From contig CAWFTU010000010.1 of NCBI GenBank assembly GCA_963818725.1, positions 124,001 through 188,000 on the forward strand: 64,000 nucleotides of DNA, given 5' to 3'. Shown here piece after piece: positions 35,819 to 44,541 of the stretch; the first letter of the stretch is position 1, and each line of letters starts with the position of its first letter. The notes below the pieces were generated by a model. That model ran no database searches. It saw only the letters and a list, made by a program, of their open reading frames with translations, and was not told the origin of the DNA. A program made the translations under genes and the position numbers. The stretch comes from DATFDN01 sp963818725 (GTDB taxonomy: Bacteria; Pseudomonadota; Alphaproteobacteria; Acetobacterales; Acetobacteraceae).

Positions 35819-36903
35819 TCATGCCGCATAGCGCATGGACTTCTGGCGGAGGAAGCTGCGGACCCGGGCGGGCGACTTGGCCAGCCGACGCATGTGGCTG
35901 ATGGCGGCCTGCTTGAGCTGCTGTTTGCTGCGCATTGGCGGCTTGCGGGTGACGTGCCGCTTGAGGTCGGCATTCAGCCCTTCATCCGGATTGAGTTCCG
36001 GACTGTGGGACGGCAGGTAGGAGACCTCGATCTGCGCCTTGTGCCGGGCGAGCCACTCACGCACCACCGCCGAACGGTGCACTGGCAGCCGGTCGAGGAT
36101 CAGGAACACCTTGCGCCCGGCATCACGGATCAGGCGTTGCAGGAAGCCGATCAGCACCGGCGCCTTGATCGCGCCGTCCAGCACCTGCCAGCGCAACTCG
36201 CCTCGGTTGCTGACCGCCGAGATCAGGCCCCGCCCGATGCGGCGCTGGTTGGGCCGCACGACGGGTGTCTTGCCGGGGAGCGCGTAGGAACGACCGCGCA
36301 CGTCCTCGGCGCGCAGCCCGGTCTCGTCGCCCCAGAAGATCACCCCACGCGCCCGCCGGGCCCGGGCGACAATCGCTGGATACTCCCGGCGCAGCCAATC
36401 GCGCACCGCTGCCGGTTGCTGCTCATGGGCCCGCCACAGCGGCTTTTGCGCGGTGAAGCCCCAGCGTGCCAGGTGCGTGCCGGTGGTGCGCACCGCCAGG
36501 CGCACGCCATACTGGCGGCGGATGAGCGCACCCACCGCCCCCTCCGCAGCCATTCCATGGACTGCGTCCATGGAACCTTCGGCTGCTCCGCCCGGCTCCA
36601 CAGCGCAAAGTCCAGGCCCAACTCGTCGGGCACACGGCGGCAGATCAGCCGCTGGATCTCCCTCTCCTGTGCCGTCGTCAGCAGCTTCTGCTCGTCTGGC
36701 TTGCGCCCGCGCTTGCCGCTGACCAGCCCCGTCTCGCCCTGGGCGTCAAAACGCTTGCAGATGTCGAACACGCCGGTTTGGCTGAGCCCGACCTGGGCGG
36801 CGATTGCCGCATAGTTCGCACCGCTCTGGCGCAGGCCGATCACCTGTCGCCGTCTTTCTTCCTGGGCCGCCGGAGCCAGCTTGCGCATGTCCACGTGCTT
36901 CAT
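35819..36903 (-). pseudogene. IS630-family transposase in two frames, with a palindromic insert
   Basis: The upstream frame (from ATG 36903) has a helix-turn-helix region (EERRRQVIGLRQSGANYAAIAAQVGLSQTGVFDICKRF) and ends its homology at DELGLDFALWSR. Homology resumes one frame away at AVGALIRRQYGVRLAVRTTG and runs to 35819, with the DDE signature pieces IFWGDETGLRAEDV, VFLILDRLPVHRS and YLPSHSPELNPDEGLNADLK. Between the two lies an extra segment of about 50 nt with a perfect hairpin (see the repeat entry). Deleting 50 nt would give ALWSRGAVGALI, matching the length of other IS630 transposases (ALWTREAVQQLI-like). A functional enzyme would need a -1 shift or skipping of the insert. Confidence 0.8.
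36531..36600 (-). repeat. 70-bp block with nested palindrome, copy A
   Basis: These 70 bp are identical, base for base, to 41618-41687, although the surrounding IS630 sequences differ at roughly a quarter of positions. The centre is a perfect stem TTCCATGGAC / GTCCATGGAA with a 3-nt loop (36553-36575), extended by GCAGCC (36546-36551) pairing with GGCTGC (36581-36586). CTCCGC occurs as a direct repeat at 36542-36547 and 36586-36591, 44 bp apart. The block sits exactly where the transposase frame changes. Confidence 0.9.
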
Positions 36904-37430
36904 GTCCGAGGACGTGGTGGCCCTCAGCTTCTATTCAAGATAATGGCAGCCGGATCTATAAATCGTTCCCGTCCACGGTGATCATGACTGGACGGTCGTC
37001 GCGCTGGGAGCGGAGCCGCTGGACTTGGCGCGCAAGCCAAGGGCCGACTTGCAGCGGGGCGTGCGCGGCGATGAGCACGGCAGCGGCCCGGCGGAGCACG
37101 TCCTCGGGCAGGGATGTCTCGATGTCGCCGACCATCAACGCCTCGAACTCCTGGCAGAAGCTGTCCAGCCAGCAGTGGATGCAGCCGCGCAGGAACTCAC
37201 GCGGCTCGACAACGATCAGCAAGCGCCGCTCATTCCCAGCTTCCGAAACCGCCACGTTCGGCACTCCCGCTCGATGAACCAGCGCGATTATGCGACCACG
37301 TCATAATACTGATTTCGTCGAATTTTAGGGATTTTTTAATTGCCATGACAAACTCGTGACGGGCATCTCGCCGTATGCGATCGGGTCTGGCATGATCGCG
37401 CGACCACTTGTCTCCGTGGTATGCGGGGCC

Positions 37431-39236
37431 ATGCCGCCGCCTCTGCTCCTGCTCCAAGACATCAGCCTGACTTTTGGAACGACGCCGCTGCTCGCCGGGG
37501 CCGGACTTGCGGTCAGCGCGGGGGACCGCGTGTGCCTGGTCGGGCGCAATGGCTCCGGCAAGTCCACCCTGCTCCGCATCGGCGCCGGCCTGATAGAGCC
37601 GGACGCGGGCCGGCGCTTCGCCCAGCCGGGCGCCACCATCCGCTATCTGCCGCAGGAGCCTGATCTCGCCGGATTCCCGACCACGCTGGCCTATGCCGAG
37701 GCGGGGCTTGGAGAGGCGGCGGCGCACGAGCGTCACCGTGCGCGCCAGGTGCTGGAACAGCTTGGGCTGACCGGTGCCGAGGACGTCGCCGCTCTCTCCG
37801 GCGGCGAGGCACGCCGCGCCGCGCTGGCCCGCGCGCTGGCCCCGTCGCCCGACATTCTGCTTCTCGACGAGCCGACCAATCACCTCGACCTGCCCGGCAT
37901 CGAGTGGCTGGAACGCGCTCTGGCCGGAATGCGCTCCGGCATCGTGCTCATCAGCCATGACCGCCGGTTGCTCGAGCGTCTCTCGCGCACGACGGTCTGG
38001 CTCGACCGCGGCGTCACCCGCACCCTGGACCGCGGCTTCGCGGCGTTCGAGGCGTGGCGCGACACGGTGCTGGAGCAGGAGGAAGTCGAGCGCCACAAGC
38101 TCGGCCGCAAGATCGCGATGGAAGAAGACTGGCTGCGCTACGGCGTCACCGCGCGCCGCAAGCGCAACCAGAAGCGGCTCGCCGACCTGCGCGCGCTGCG
38201 GATCAGGCGCAAGGAGCGGCGCGCGGCTCAGGGGACGGCGCGGCTGAGCGCCGCCCAGGCGGACCTCTCCGGCCAGTTGGTCGTGGCCGCCGAGGGTGTG
38301 TCGAAGTCCTTCGGCAATCGCCCGATTGTGCGGGACTTCTCGACGCGGATCATGCGCGGCGACCGGGTCGGGATCGTCGGGCCGAACGGCGCCGGGAAGA
38401 CCACGCTGCTCAATCTGCTGACCGGCGCCCTGGCTCCGGATGAAGGGGAGGTCCGGCTCGGCACCAATCTCGCCACGGTGGTGCTGGACCAGCGCCGCGA
38501 GAGTCTGGACCCCACGCAGAGTCTGAGCCGCGCCCTGGTCGGCGGCCCCGGCGACATGGTCGTGGTCGGCGGCCAGAGCCGGCACGTCATCGGCTACATG
38601 CGAGACTTCCTGTTCGGCCCGGAGCAGGCCAACACGCCGGTCGGCGTTCTGTCCGGCGGCGAGCGGGGCCGCGTGACCCTGGCCCGCGCCTTCGCCCGCC
38701 CGTCCAACCTCATGGTCCTCGATGAGCCGACGAATGACCTGGATCTGGAGACCCTTGAGTTATTGCAGGAGCAACTATCCGAGTACGCCGGGACGGTGCT
38801 GCTGGTGAGCCACGACCGCGACTTCCTGGACCGCGTCGTGACCTCGGTCATCGCCAGCGAGGGCGCCGGGCGCTGGGTCGAGTACGCCGGCGGCTATAGC
38901 GACATGCTCGCGCAGCGCGGCACGGCGGCGGCAGAGGTGCCGCTGGCTAGGAAGGCGCGACCAGCGGAGGCGCCGCGGACACGCGCGGACGCCGGTCTGC
39001 GCCGCATGACCTTCAAGGACCGTCACGCGCTGGAGACGCTGCCTGCACGGATCGCGGCGCTTGAGGCGGAGATTGCGCGGCTGGGCGCGTTGCTCGATGA
39101 TCCGGACCTCTACGCGCGCGACCCCACCCGTTTCGCCGCGGCCACGCAAGCCCTCGCCACCGCTCAACAGCGGCTCGCGGCCAGCGAGGAGGAGTGGCTC
39201 AGGCTGGAGATGGAGCGTGAGAGCATTGAGGGCTGA
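37431..39236 (+). CDS. ABC-F family ATPase (Uup-like)
   Basis: A 601-residue protein with two ABC domains and no membrane segments. Domain 1 has Walker A GRNGSGKST, signature LSGGEARRAALARAL and Walker B ILLLDEPTNHLDL. Domain 2 has GPNGAGKTT, LSGGERGRVTLARAF and LMVLDEPTNDLDL. The linker between them is rich in Arg/Lys (RRKRNQKRLADLRALRIRRKERR), as in ABC-F proteins that act on the ribosome. A C-terminal coiled coil (ETLPARIAALEAEIARLGALL...) is typical of Uup. Likely roles are translation rescue or DNA-structure functions. ATG 37431 is chosen (MPPPLLLLQDISLTFG); longer in-frame starts lack support. It overlaps the next gene slightly. Confidence 0.9.
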   Translation: MPPPLLLLQDISLTFGTTPLLAGAGLAVSAGDRVCLVGRNGSGKSTLLRIGAGLIEPDAGRRFAQPGATIRYLPQEPDLAGFPTTLAYAEAGLGEAAAHERHRARQVLEQLGLTGAEDVAALSGGEARRAALARALAPSPDILLLDEPTNHLDLPGIEWLERALAGMRSGIVLISHDRRLLERLSRTTVWLDRGVTRTLDRGFAAFEAWRDTVLEQEEVERHKLGRKIAMEEDWLRYGVTARRKRNQKRLADLRALRIRRKERRAAQGTARLSAAQADLSGQLVVAAEGVSKSFGNRPIVRDFSTRIMRGDRVGIVGPNGAGKTTLLNLLTGALAPDEGEVRLGTNLATVVLDQRRESLDPTQSLSRALVGGPGDMVVVGGQSRHVIGYMRDFLFGPEQANTPVGVLSGGERGRVTLARAFARPSNLMVLDEPTNDLDLETLELLQEQLSEYAGTVLLVSHDRDFLDRVVTSVIASEGAGRWVEYAGGYSDMLAQRGTAAAEVPLARKARPAEAPRTRADAGLRRMTFKDRHALETLPARIAALEAEIARLGALLDDPDLYARDPTRFAAATQALATAQQRLAASEEEWLRLEMERESIEG

Positions 39237-40518
39237 GCATCCCGCGCCAGCGCCGGATTCCAGGCTGCCGCACATCGTCATTGTCGGCGCCGGGTTCGGC
39301 GGCCTGACCTGCGTGCAGGGACTGTGCCGCGCCAGGGCCCGCGTGACGATCGTTGACGAGCGCAACTTTCACCTGTTCCAGCCGCTGCTCTACCAGGTCG
39401 CGACCGCCGCGCTGTCCCCGGCCGACATCGCCATGCCGATCCGCACGATCCTGTGGCGGCACCGCAATATCAGGGTGGTGATGGGACGGGTCCAGGCGAT
39501 CGACCGCGCGGCGCGCATGGTCCACCTGGCCCAGGACGAGCACCCGCTGCGCTACGACTACCTGGTCGTGGCGACTGGCGCGCGGCACGCCTATTTTGGA
39601 AATGACGCATGGGAGCCGTTCGCCCCCGGCCTCAAGACGGTCGAGGACGCGCTCGCGATCCGGCATCGTGTCCTGGTCGCGTTCGAAAAGGCCGAGGTCG
39701 CCGACGACCCGGACGAGCGCCGGCGCCTGCTCACCTTCGTCGTGGTCGGCGGCGGGCCGACGGGGGTGGAGATGGCCGGCGCGATCGCCGACCTGGCGCG
39801 GCTGCAACTGGCGCGGGAGTTCCGCGGCTTCGACGCGAAGGGCGCGCGCGTCGTTCTCGTCGAAGCCGGGCCGGTGGTCCTGCCGCACTTCCCCCGTTCC
39901 CTGTCGGAAAAGGCTCGGCGCTCGCTCGAACATCTTGGTGTCGAGGTGTTGACCCGCACGAAGGTCGAGCGGTGCGACGCAGACGGTATCATCGCCTCTG
40001 GCCAGAGGCTGGAGGCGCGCACCCTCGTCTGGGCCGCCGGCGTGGCCGCGTCCGGGGCGGCCGCCTGGCTGCACGCCGAGGCCGACCGCGCCGGGCGGGT
40101 GCGCGTTGCCCCCGACCTCTCGCTGCCCGGCGATCCCAATGTCTTTGTCATTGGCGACACAGCGCTGGTCCTGGGCCATGACGGCAAGCCCGTGCCCGGG
40201 ATTGCGCCCGCGGCGAAGCAGGAGGGGGCCTATGTCGCGCGGCTGCTGGAGCGGCGGCTGCGCGGCGCACCGCCGCCACCGCCCTTCCGTTACCGACACG
40301 ACGGCGACCTGGCGACCATCGGGCACAAATCGGCGGTGGTGGACTTCGGCCGCATCAAGCTCAGCGGGCTGCCCGCCTGGCTGCTCTGGGGCGGAGCCCA
40401 CATCTTCTTCCTTATCGGCTTCCGCAACCGGGTGATCGTGCTGCTGGGCTGGCTGTGGACGTACCTCACGGGCGAGCGCGGCGCCCGGCTGATCACCGGG
40501 ACGGGGCGGGAGTTGTGA
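39217..40518 (+). CDS. Type II NADH dehydrogenase-like flavoprotein
   Basis: About 433 residues. The FAD-binding motif is HIVIVGAGFGGLTCVQGL, followed by the DERNFHLFQPLLYQVATAALSPADIAMPIR block typical of NDH-2. The NADH-binding motif is FVVVGGGPTGVEMAGAIADL. The second FAD motif is NVFVIGDTALV, and PAAKQEGAYVARLL follows. The C-terminus has amphipathic/hydrophobic segments (LPAWLLWGGAHIFFLIGFRNRVIVLLGWLWTYL) that would anchor it to the inner face of the membrane. It oxidises NADH and reduces quinone without pumping protons. GTG 39217 (GGAG upstream) or TTG 39226 is the start; both overlap the ABC-F gene. Confidence 0.88.
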   Translation: MRALRAEHPAPAPDSRLPHIVIVGAGFGGLTCVQGLCRARARVTIVDERNFHLFQPLLYQVATAALSPADIAMPIRTILWRHRNIRVVMGRVQAIDRAARMVHLAQDEHPLRYDYLVVATGARHAYFGNDAWEPFAPGLKTVEDALAIRHRVLVAFEKAEVADDPDERRRLLTFVVVGGGPTGVEMAGAIADLARLQLAREFRGFDAKGARVVLVEAGPVVLPHFPRSLSEKARRSLEHLGVEVLTRTKVERCDADGIIASGQRLEARTLVWAAGVAASGAAAWLHAEADRAGRVRVAPDLSLPGDPNVFVIGDTALVLGHDGKPVPGIAPAAKQEGAYVARLLERRLRGAPPPPPFRYRHDGDLATIGHKSAVVDFGRIKLSGLPAWLLWGGAHIFFLIGFRNRVIVLLGWLWTYLTGERGARLITGTGREL

Positions 40519-40882
40519 TGCCAGTCGTTGCCCTCGCCACAGTTGACGGGACAGGGAAGCTGCAATCATCCGTACCGACCTCGGCGGGCCTTCCGAAGTC
40601 ACCTTGTTTCACATGCTGAAATGCCGGCGCGAAAACAAAGAATGTCGCAGCACGCTAGCGGCCTCGCGACCCGTTCCTGACACTTGCGAGCGCACAGGCA
40701 AATCTTGACGCCGGTGGAGGCGCCCATCAATCAGAGGCCGAGGCTAGCAAACCCATCGCTTCGCCAGCTCGTATGATGATGCCGGCGCGACCGGCACCAC
40801 CAGCACGCCGGTGTTCGATCTGAATCGAAAACGTACTCTCCTGTAATCCCTTATGCGCGTAAATAAAAGTGTTAATATTATT
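40519..40882. other. Non-coding stretch before IS630 copy B
   Basis: This is a 364-bp interval with no ORF I can defend. A short open stretch around 40760-40843 could encode a protein-like C-terminal piece (about 30 residues ending in a TAA), but it has no start and I recognise no family. The last 60 bp before the IS are A+T-rich. Confidence 0.4.
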
Positions 40883-40905
40883 GGTCCGGCCCTCATTGTC
40901 TTGAA

Positions 40906-41999
40906 TCAGGCGGCGTAGCGGATGGGTATGTGGCGGAAGTAGCGCCGGATCCGCTCGGGGGATTTTGAAAGCCTGCGCATGTGGCGGATGGCGGCGCGTT
41001 TGAGTTGCGGCTTGCTGCGCGCCGGGGCTTGTCGCGTGACGGCCTGCTTCAGGTCAGCGTTGAGGCATTCATCGGGATTGAGTTCGGGGCTGTAGGACGG
41101 GAGATAGAACACCTCGATCGCGGCCGGATGCACGGCCAGCCAGGCGCGCACGAACTTGGCCCGATGGACGGGCAGCTTGTCGAGGATCAAGAAGATCTTG
41201 CGGCGGGTGTCCCGGATCAGGCGCTGGAGGAAGCGGATCAGCAACGGCGCCTTGTTGGCGCCCGGCAGCACCATCCAGCGCAACTCGCCCTTGTTGGTGA
41301 GCGCCGAGATCAGCCCCAGCCCGATCCGCTTCTGACAGGGCCGCACCAGAGGCGTCTGGCCGCGTGGGGCATAGGAGCGGCCACGCACGTCATCGGCGCG
41401 CAACCCGGTCTCGTCGCCCCAGAAGACTAAGCCGCCCTCCGCCTTGGCGCGGGCCACAATGGCCGGATAGTCCCGCCGCAGCCAGCGACGCACCTCGGCC
41501 GGACGCTGCTCGTAAGCCCGTCGGAGTGGCTTCTGCGCCGTGAACCCCCAGCGTGCCAGATACTTGCCCACGGTCCGCACCGCCAAACGCACCCCGCAGC
41601 GCCGCCGGATCAGCTCGCCCACCGCCCCCTCCGCAGCCATTCCATGGACTGCGTCCATGGAACCTTCGGCTGCTCCGCCCGGCTCCAGAGGGCAAAAGAG
41701 AGACCCAATTCGTCCGGAGTATGGCCGCAGATCCGGTGCCGGATCGCAGCTTCCTGCCCGGCATCGAGCAGCCGCTGCTCGTCCGGCCGGCGCCCCCTCT
41801 TGCCGCTGACCAGCCCCGCCGGGCCGCGCTGCGCAAAGCGTTTGCAGATGTCAAATACCCCGGTCGGCGTCAGGCCAACCTGCGCGGCAATCGCCACATA
41901 GGCGAGCCCACTCTGGCGCAACCCGATCACTTGCCGTCGCCGTTCCTCCTGGGCTGCCGGGGGGAGTTTCCGCATGTCCACGTGCCTCATCACACGCAC
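40906..41999 (-). pseudogene. IS630-family transposase in two frames, with the same palindromic insert (copy B)
   Basis: The upstream frame (41999 leftwards) gives RHVDMRKLPPAAQEERRRQVIGLRQSGLAYVAIAAQVGLTPTGVFDICKRF and ends homology at LSFALWSR. The downstream frame resumes at AVGELIRRRCGVRLAVRTVGKYLARWGFTAQKPLRRAY and ends RIRRYFRHIPIRYAA. The DDE pieces VFWGDETGLRADD, IFLILDKLPVHRA and YLPSYSPELNPDECL are present. The frame change and the 70-bp palindrome block are in exactly the same position as in copy A. The two proteins are clearly different elsewhere, so the shared break is unlikely to be two chance mutations. Confidence 0.8.
41618..41687 (-). repeat. 70-bp block with nested palindrome, copy B
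   Basis: Identical to 36531-36600. The 23-bp core palindrome is at 41640-41662. See the entry for copy A; the conservation over 70 bp contrasts with the diverged sequence on both sides. Confidence 0.9.
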
Positions 42000-42042
42000 A
42001 TGGCGACCTCACCTGCCGCATCAAGACAATGAGGGCCGGATC

Positions 42043-42064
42043 AATAAAACCGCCCGAGGGCGGT
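42043..42064 (-). terminator. Hairpin with T-run on the minus strand
   Basis: ACCGCCC (42049-42055) pairs with GGGCGGT (42058-42064) around a 2-nt loop. On the minus strand it is followed by TTTTATT (42049-42043), next to the IS630 end. It has the form of a Rho-independent terminator for leftward transcription. No minus-strand gene lies immediately upstream, so it may be a relic. Confidence 0.5.
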
Positions 42065-42438
42065 GTGGCATCGCTTCCGAAGGAGGGTCAAAAGCGCTTG
42101 GGAATGAGGAGATGGTGGCCTCCCAGACTCGCATAGGTGCGAACAAGCCAAGCAACCCGATGACGGTGAAAAGGCGATAAAGGATCAGGCATGTGATTCC
42201 ATAGGGAGGCGGGAACATCAGTGAGGCGGGAACATCGAGAAACATGCAATCGATGCGTTATCATGCGGAACGCTACCCAGTTGCGGCGGTGTGCGGCAAA
42301 CACCTGGGTCACAAGTCTGGCCGGGCTGCTGCCGAAAACCCGCCGCACGATGCCGCCATGCCGGCTTGCCACGACGAGCGGTGATAAGACTGGCACATCA
42401 TGTTATAAAGACGGCTCGGGTGTTCTTGGAAAATGCTG

Positions 42439-42462
42439 AAAAAAGGGGCGGGCCAGCCGCCC
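42439..42462 (-). terminator. Rho-independent terminator of the terC-like gene
   Basis: On the minus strand GGGCGG (from 42462) pairs with CCGCCC (to 42446) across a 5-nt loop and is followed by CCTTTTTT (to 42439). It lies 49 bp after the terC-like stop and fits an intrinsic terminator. Confidence 0.7.
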
Positions 42463-42510
42463 GGGGGGGAGACAAGGCCTCGAAGATCACCCAAGCCGGC
42501 TCTATAAGAG

Positions 42511-43104
42511 TCACGGGATCGCCGACGCGACCTGGTGCGAACCGTCCCAGATCATGTGCAGCGCCACAAAGACTACGATCAACAACCCCGCCCAGGCCAG
42601 CCAGCGCTGGCGCTCGATGATCCGGGCCACGAGGTCGGCGGCGACCGCCATCAGCAGCACGCCGATCAGCAGCCCCAGGGTCAACACGAGCCTGCTCTCG
42701 CCCGACGCGCCAGCGACGGCCAGCACGTTGTCGAGGCTCATCGACACGTCCGCCAGCACGATGCGCAGCATGGCCCGGGCAAGGGTGGGCGAGGGCCGCT
42801 CGCGGCCGCGCGCGATGCGAACGCCGGCAACTTCGCGGTACATCTTCCACGCCACCCACAGCAGCAGCAGGCCGCCGGCGAGGGTCAGGCCGAGGACTTG
42901 CAGCAGGCTGAGCGCGACCAGGCCGAAGCCGATGCGGATCGCGGTCGCGGCGCCGATGCCGAGCGCGATCGCCGTGCGCCGCTGGTTCTCCGGCAGCCCC
43001 GCCGCGGCCAGGCCCACCACCACCGCGTTGTCGCCCGCCAGCGCGACATCGATCAGCACAACCTGCGCCAGCGCGCCGAGTTCATGGGTCCAGTCAAGCG
43101 GCAT
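42511..43104 (-). CDS. TerC-family membrane protein
   Basis: A 197-residue polytopic protein with about six to seven helices. It has two TerC-type acidic motifs: IDVALAGDNAVVVGLA (near residue 20) and LADVSMSLDNVLAVAGAS (near residue 120). The Asp-Asn pairs in such motifs are thought to bind metal, and TerC/YjbE relatives are linked to manganese export and loading of secreted proteins. The start is ATG 43104. It is divergent from purB. I saw no obvious yybP-ykoY riboswitch in the short upstream region. Confidence 0.87.
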   Translation of the reverse strand: MPLDWTHELGALAQVVLIDVALAGDNAVVVGLAAAGLPENQRRTAIALGIGAATAIRIGFGLVALSLLQVLGLTLAGGLLLLWVAWKMYREVAGVRIARGRERPSPTLARAMLRIVLADVSMSLDNVLAVAGASGESRLVLTLGLLIGVLLMAVAADLVARIIERQRWLAWAGLLIVVFVALHMIWDGSHQVASAIP

Positions 43105-43195
43105 CGCGCGCGGCGTCCTGCGGCGTTGGGACTTGTCAAACGGGGACGGAGGCGGTCTAGCTCCGCCCCCGCACTACGAAGTGGCCCGGCGCGTC

Positions 43196-44533
43196 ATGGT
43201 TCCCCGCTACACCCGTTCCGAAATGGGCGCCATCTGGGCGCCCGAGAACCGCTACCGCATCTGGTTCGAGATCGAGGCCCTAGCCGCCGAGGGCATGGCC
43301 CGCGCCGGCGCGATCCCGGAGGAAGCCGCGCGCGTCATCCGCGAGCGCGGCGCGGCGCGGGTCGCGGCGATCGGCCCGGCGGACATCGAGCGGATCGACG
43401 CGATCGAGCGCGAGACCCGCCATGACGTGATCGCGTTCCTGACCTGGCTGGCCGAGGCGATCGGCCCCGAAAGCCGGTTCGTCCACCAGGGCATGACCTC
43501 CTCGGACGTGCTCGACACCTGCCTCTCGGTCCAGCTCGCGCAGGCGACCGACCTGCTGCTGCGCGACCTCGACGCGGTGCTGGCGGCGCTGAGGGCGCGC
43601 GCGTTCGAGCACAAGCACACGCTGACCATCGGGCGCAGCCACGGCATCCACGCCGAGCCGACCACCTTCGGGCTGAAGCTCGCCGGGCACTACGCCGAGT
43701 TCGCGCGGGGCCGGGCGCGGCTGGAGGCGGCGCGGCGCGAGATCGCGGTCTGCGCCATCAGCGGCGCGGTGGGCACCTTCGCCCATCTCGACCCGCGCGT
43801 GGAGGCGCATGTCGCGGGGCGCCTGGGCCTCGCCGTCGAGCCGGTCTCCACGCAGGTCATCCCGCGCGACCGGCACGCCGCCTATTTCTGCGCCCTCGCG
43901 GTGGTCGCGAGCGGGGTGGAGCGGCTGGCCGTGGAGGTGCGCCATTTGCAACGTAGCGAGGTGCGCGAGGCCGAGGAGTTCTTCCACGCCGGGCAGAAGG
44001 GCAGCTCGGCGATGCCGCACAAGCGCAACCCGGTGCTGTCGGAGAACCTGACCGGGCTGGCGCGCGTGATCCGCGCCGCGGTGGTGCCCGCGCTGGAGAA
44101 CGTGGCGCTGTGGCACGAGCGCGACATCAGCCACTCCTCCGTGGAGCGGGTGATCGCGCCGGACGCGACGATCGCACTCGACTTCGCGCTGGCGCGCGCC
44201 GCCGGGATGGTGGAGCGCCTGACCGTGTACCCCGAGCGGATGGCGGAAAACCTTGAGGCGCTGGGGGGCGTGGTCCATAGCGGCGAGGTGCTGCTGGCCC
44301 TGACCCGCGCCGGCATCCTGCGCGAGGACGCGTACCGGATCGTGCAGCGCAACGCCATGGCCACCTGGGAGGGTCTCGGCAAGCCCGGCGCATTGAGCTT
44401 CCGCGAGCGTCTGGAGCGCGACCCCGAAGTCGCGGGACGGGTTCCGCCCGAGGCGCTGGCGCGCGCGATGGACCCGGCGCTGCACCTGCGCGCGGTTGAC
44501 GCGGTCTTCGCCCGCGTGTTCGGCGCGGCCTGA
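43196..44533 (+). CDS. purB: Adenylosuccinate lyase
   Basis: A 445-residue enzyme of the fumarase/aspartase superfamily. It starts VPRYTRSEMGAIWAPENRYRIWFEIEALAAEG, typical PurB. Catalytic elements are RETRHDVIAFLTWLAE, VHQGMTSSDVLDTCLS, IGRSHGIHAEPTTFG, and the signature loop GQKGSSAMPHKRNPVLSENLTG. WHERDISHSSVER follows. It catalyses two steps of purine synthesis (SAICAR to AICAR, and adenylosuccinate to AMP) in the cytoplasm. ATG 43196 is the family-consistent start; a longer upstream frame is a shadow of terC. A small NRDE protein gene follows 8 bp later. Confidence 0.95.
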   Translation: MVPRYTRSEMGAIWAPENRYRIWFEIEALAAEGMARAGAIPEEAARVIRERGAARVAAIGPADIERIDAIERETRHDVIAFLTWLAEAIGPESRFVHQGMTSSDVLDTCLSVQLAQATDLLLRDLDAVLAALRARAFEHKHTLTIGRSHGIHAEPTTFGLKLAGHYAEFARGRARLEAARREIAVCAISGAVGTFAHLDPRVEAHVAGRLGLAVEPVSTQVIPRDRHAAYFCALAVVASGVERLAVEVRHLQRSEVREAEEFFHAGQKGSSAMPHKRNPVLSENLTGLARVIRAAVVPALENVALWHERDISHSSVERVIAPDATIALDFALARAAGMVERLTVYPERMAENLEALGGVVHSGEVLLALTRAGILREDAYRIVQRNAMATWEGLGKPGALSFRERLERDPEVAGRVPPEALARAMDPALHLRAVDAVFARVFGAA

Positions 44534-44541
44534 GCAGGTCG

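Larger units (their letters stand above)
35796..36956 (-). mobile_element. IS630-family element, copy A
   Basis: A 1161-bp element with inverted tips GATCCGGCTGTCATTATCTT (left) and AAGATAATGGCAGCCGGATC (right), 19 of 20 matching, flanked by TA at 35794-35795 and 36957-36958 as expected of IS630. It splits the LuxR-type regulator gene. Confidence 0.9.
35375..37264 (-). pseudogene. LuxR/NarL-type transcriptional regulator, split by IS630
   Basis: The N-terminal piece (GTG 37264 to about 36959) resembles a receiver-like domain (RRLLIVVEPREFLRGCIHCWL.., RPVMITVDGND) without a clear phospho-acceptor Asp set. The C-terminal piece (to 35375) carries GLQGCLPLSSTIDFAAAAIRLIVAGGTYL and a complete LuxR helix-turn-helix: LTPREQAVLDLLERGLPNKAIAHELNLSLGTVKVHVHNIMAKF. 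An IS630 element sits between them at a TA site. Simple removal of the IS with one TA leaves the two frames off by one, so an additional indel seems to be present. The C-terminal half alone could still bind DNA if translated. Target genes are unknown. Confidence 0.8.
40883..42042 (-). mobile_element. IS630-family element, copy B
   Basis: A 1160-bp element related to copy A, with inverted tips GGTCCGGCCCTCATTGTCTT (left) and AAGACAATGAGGGCCGGATC (right). The expected TA duplication is not visible on either side (TT on the left, AA on the right), so the flanks have changed or one end has been altered. It lies between the NDH-2-like gene and the terC-like gene without an obvious interrupted ORF. 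Confidence 0.85.
42043..42510. other. Non-coding interval between IS630 copy B and terC
   Basis: A 468-bp interval without a convincing gene. It contains two hairpins followed by T-runs on the minus strand (annotated separately) and a short direct repeat GAGGCGGGAACATC occurring twice about 18 bp apart near 42200-42235. Small ORFs on both strands here show no recognisable family and no good ribosome-binding sites. Confidence 0.5.

Noticed and set aside
42554..43195. An N-terminal extension of purB by about 210 residues.
   Set aside because: It is antisense to the terC-like gene. The family start and length fit ATG 43196.
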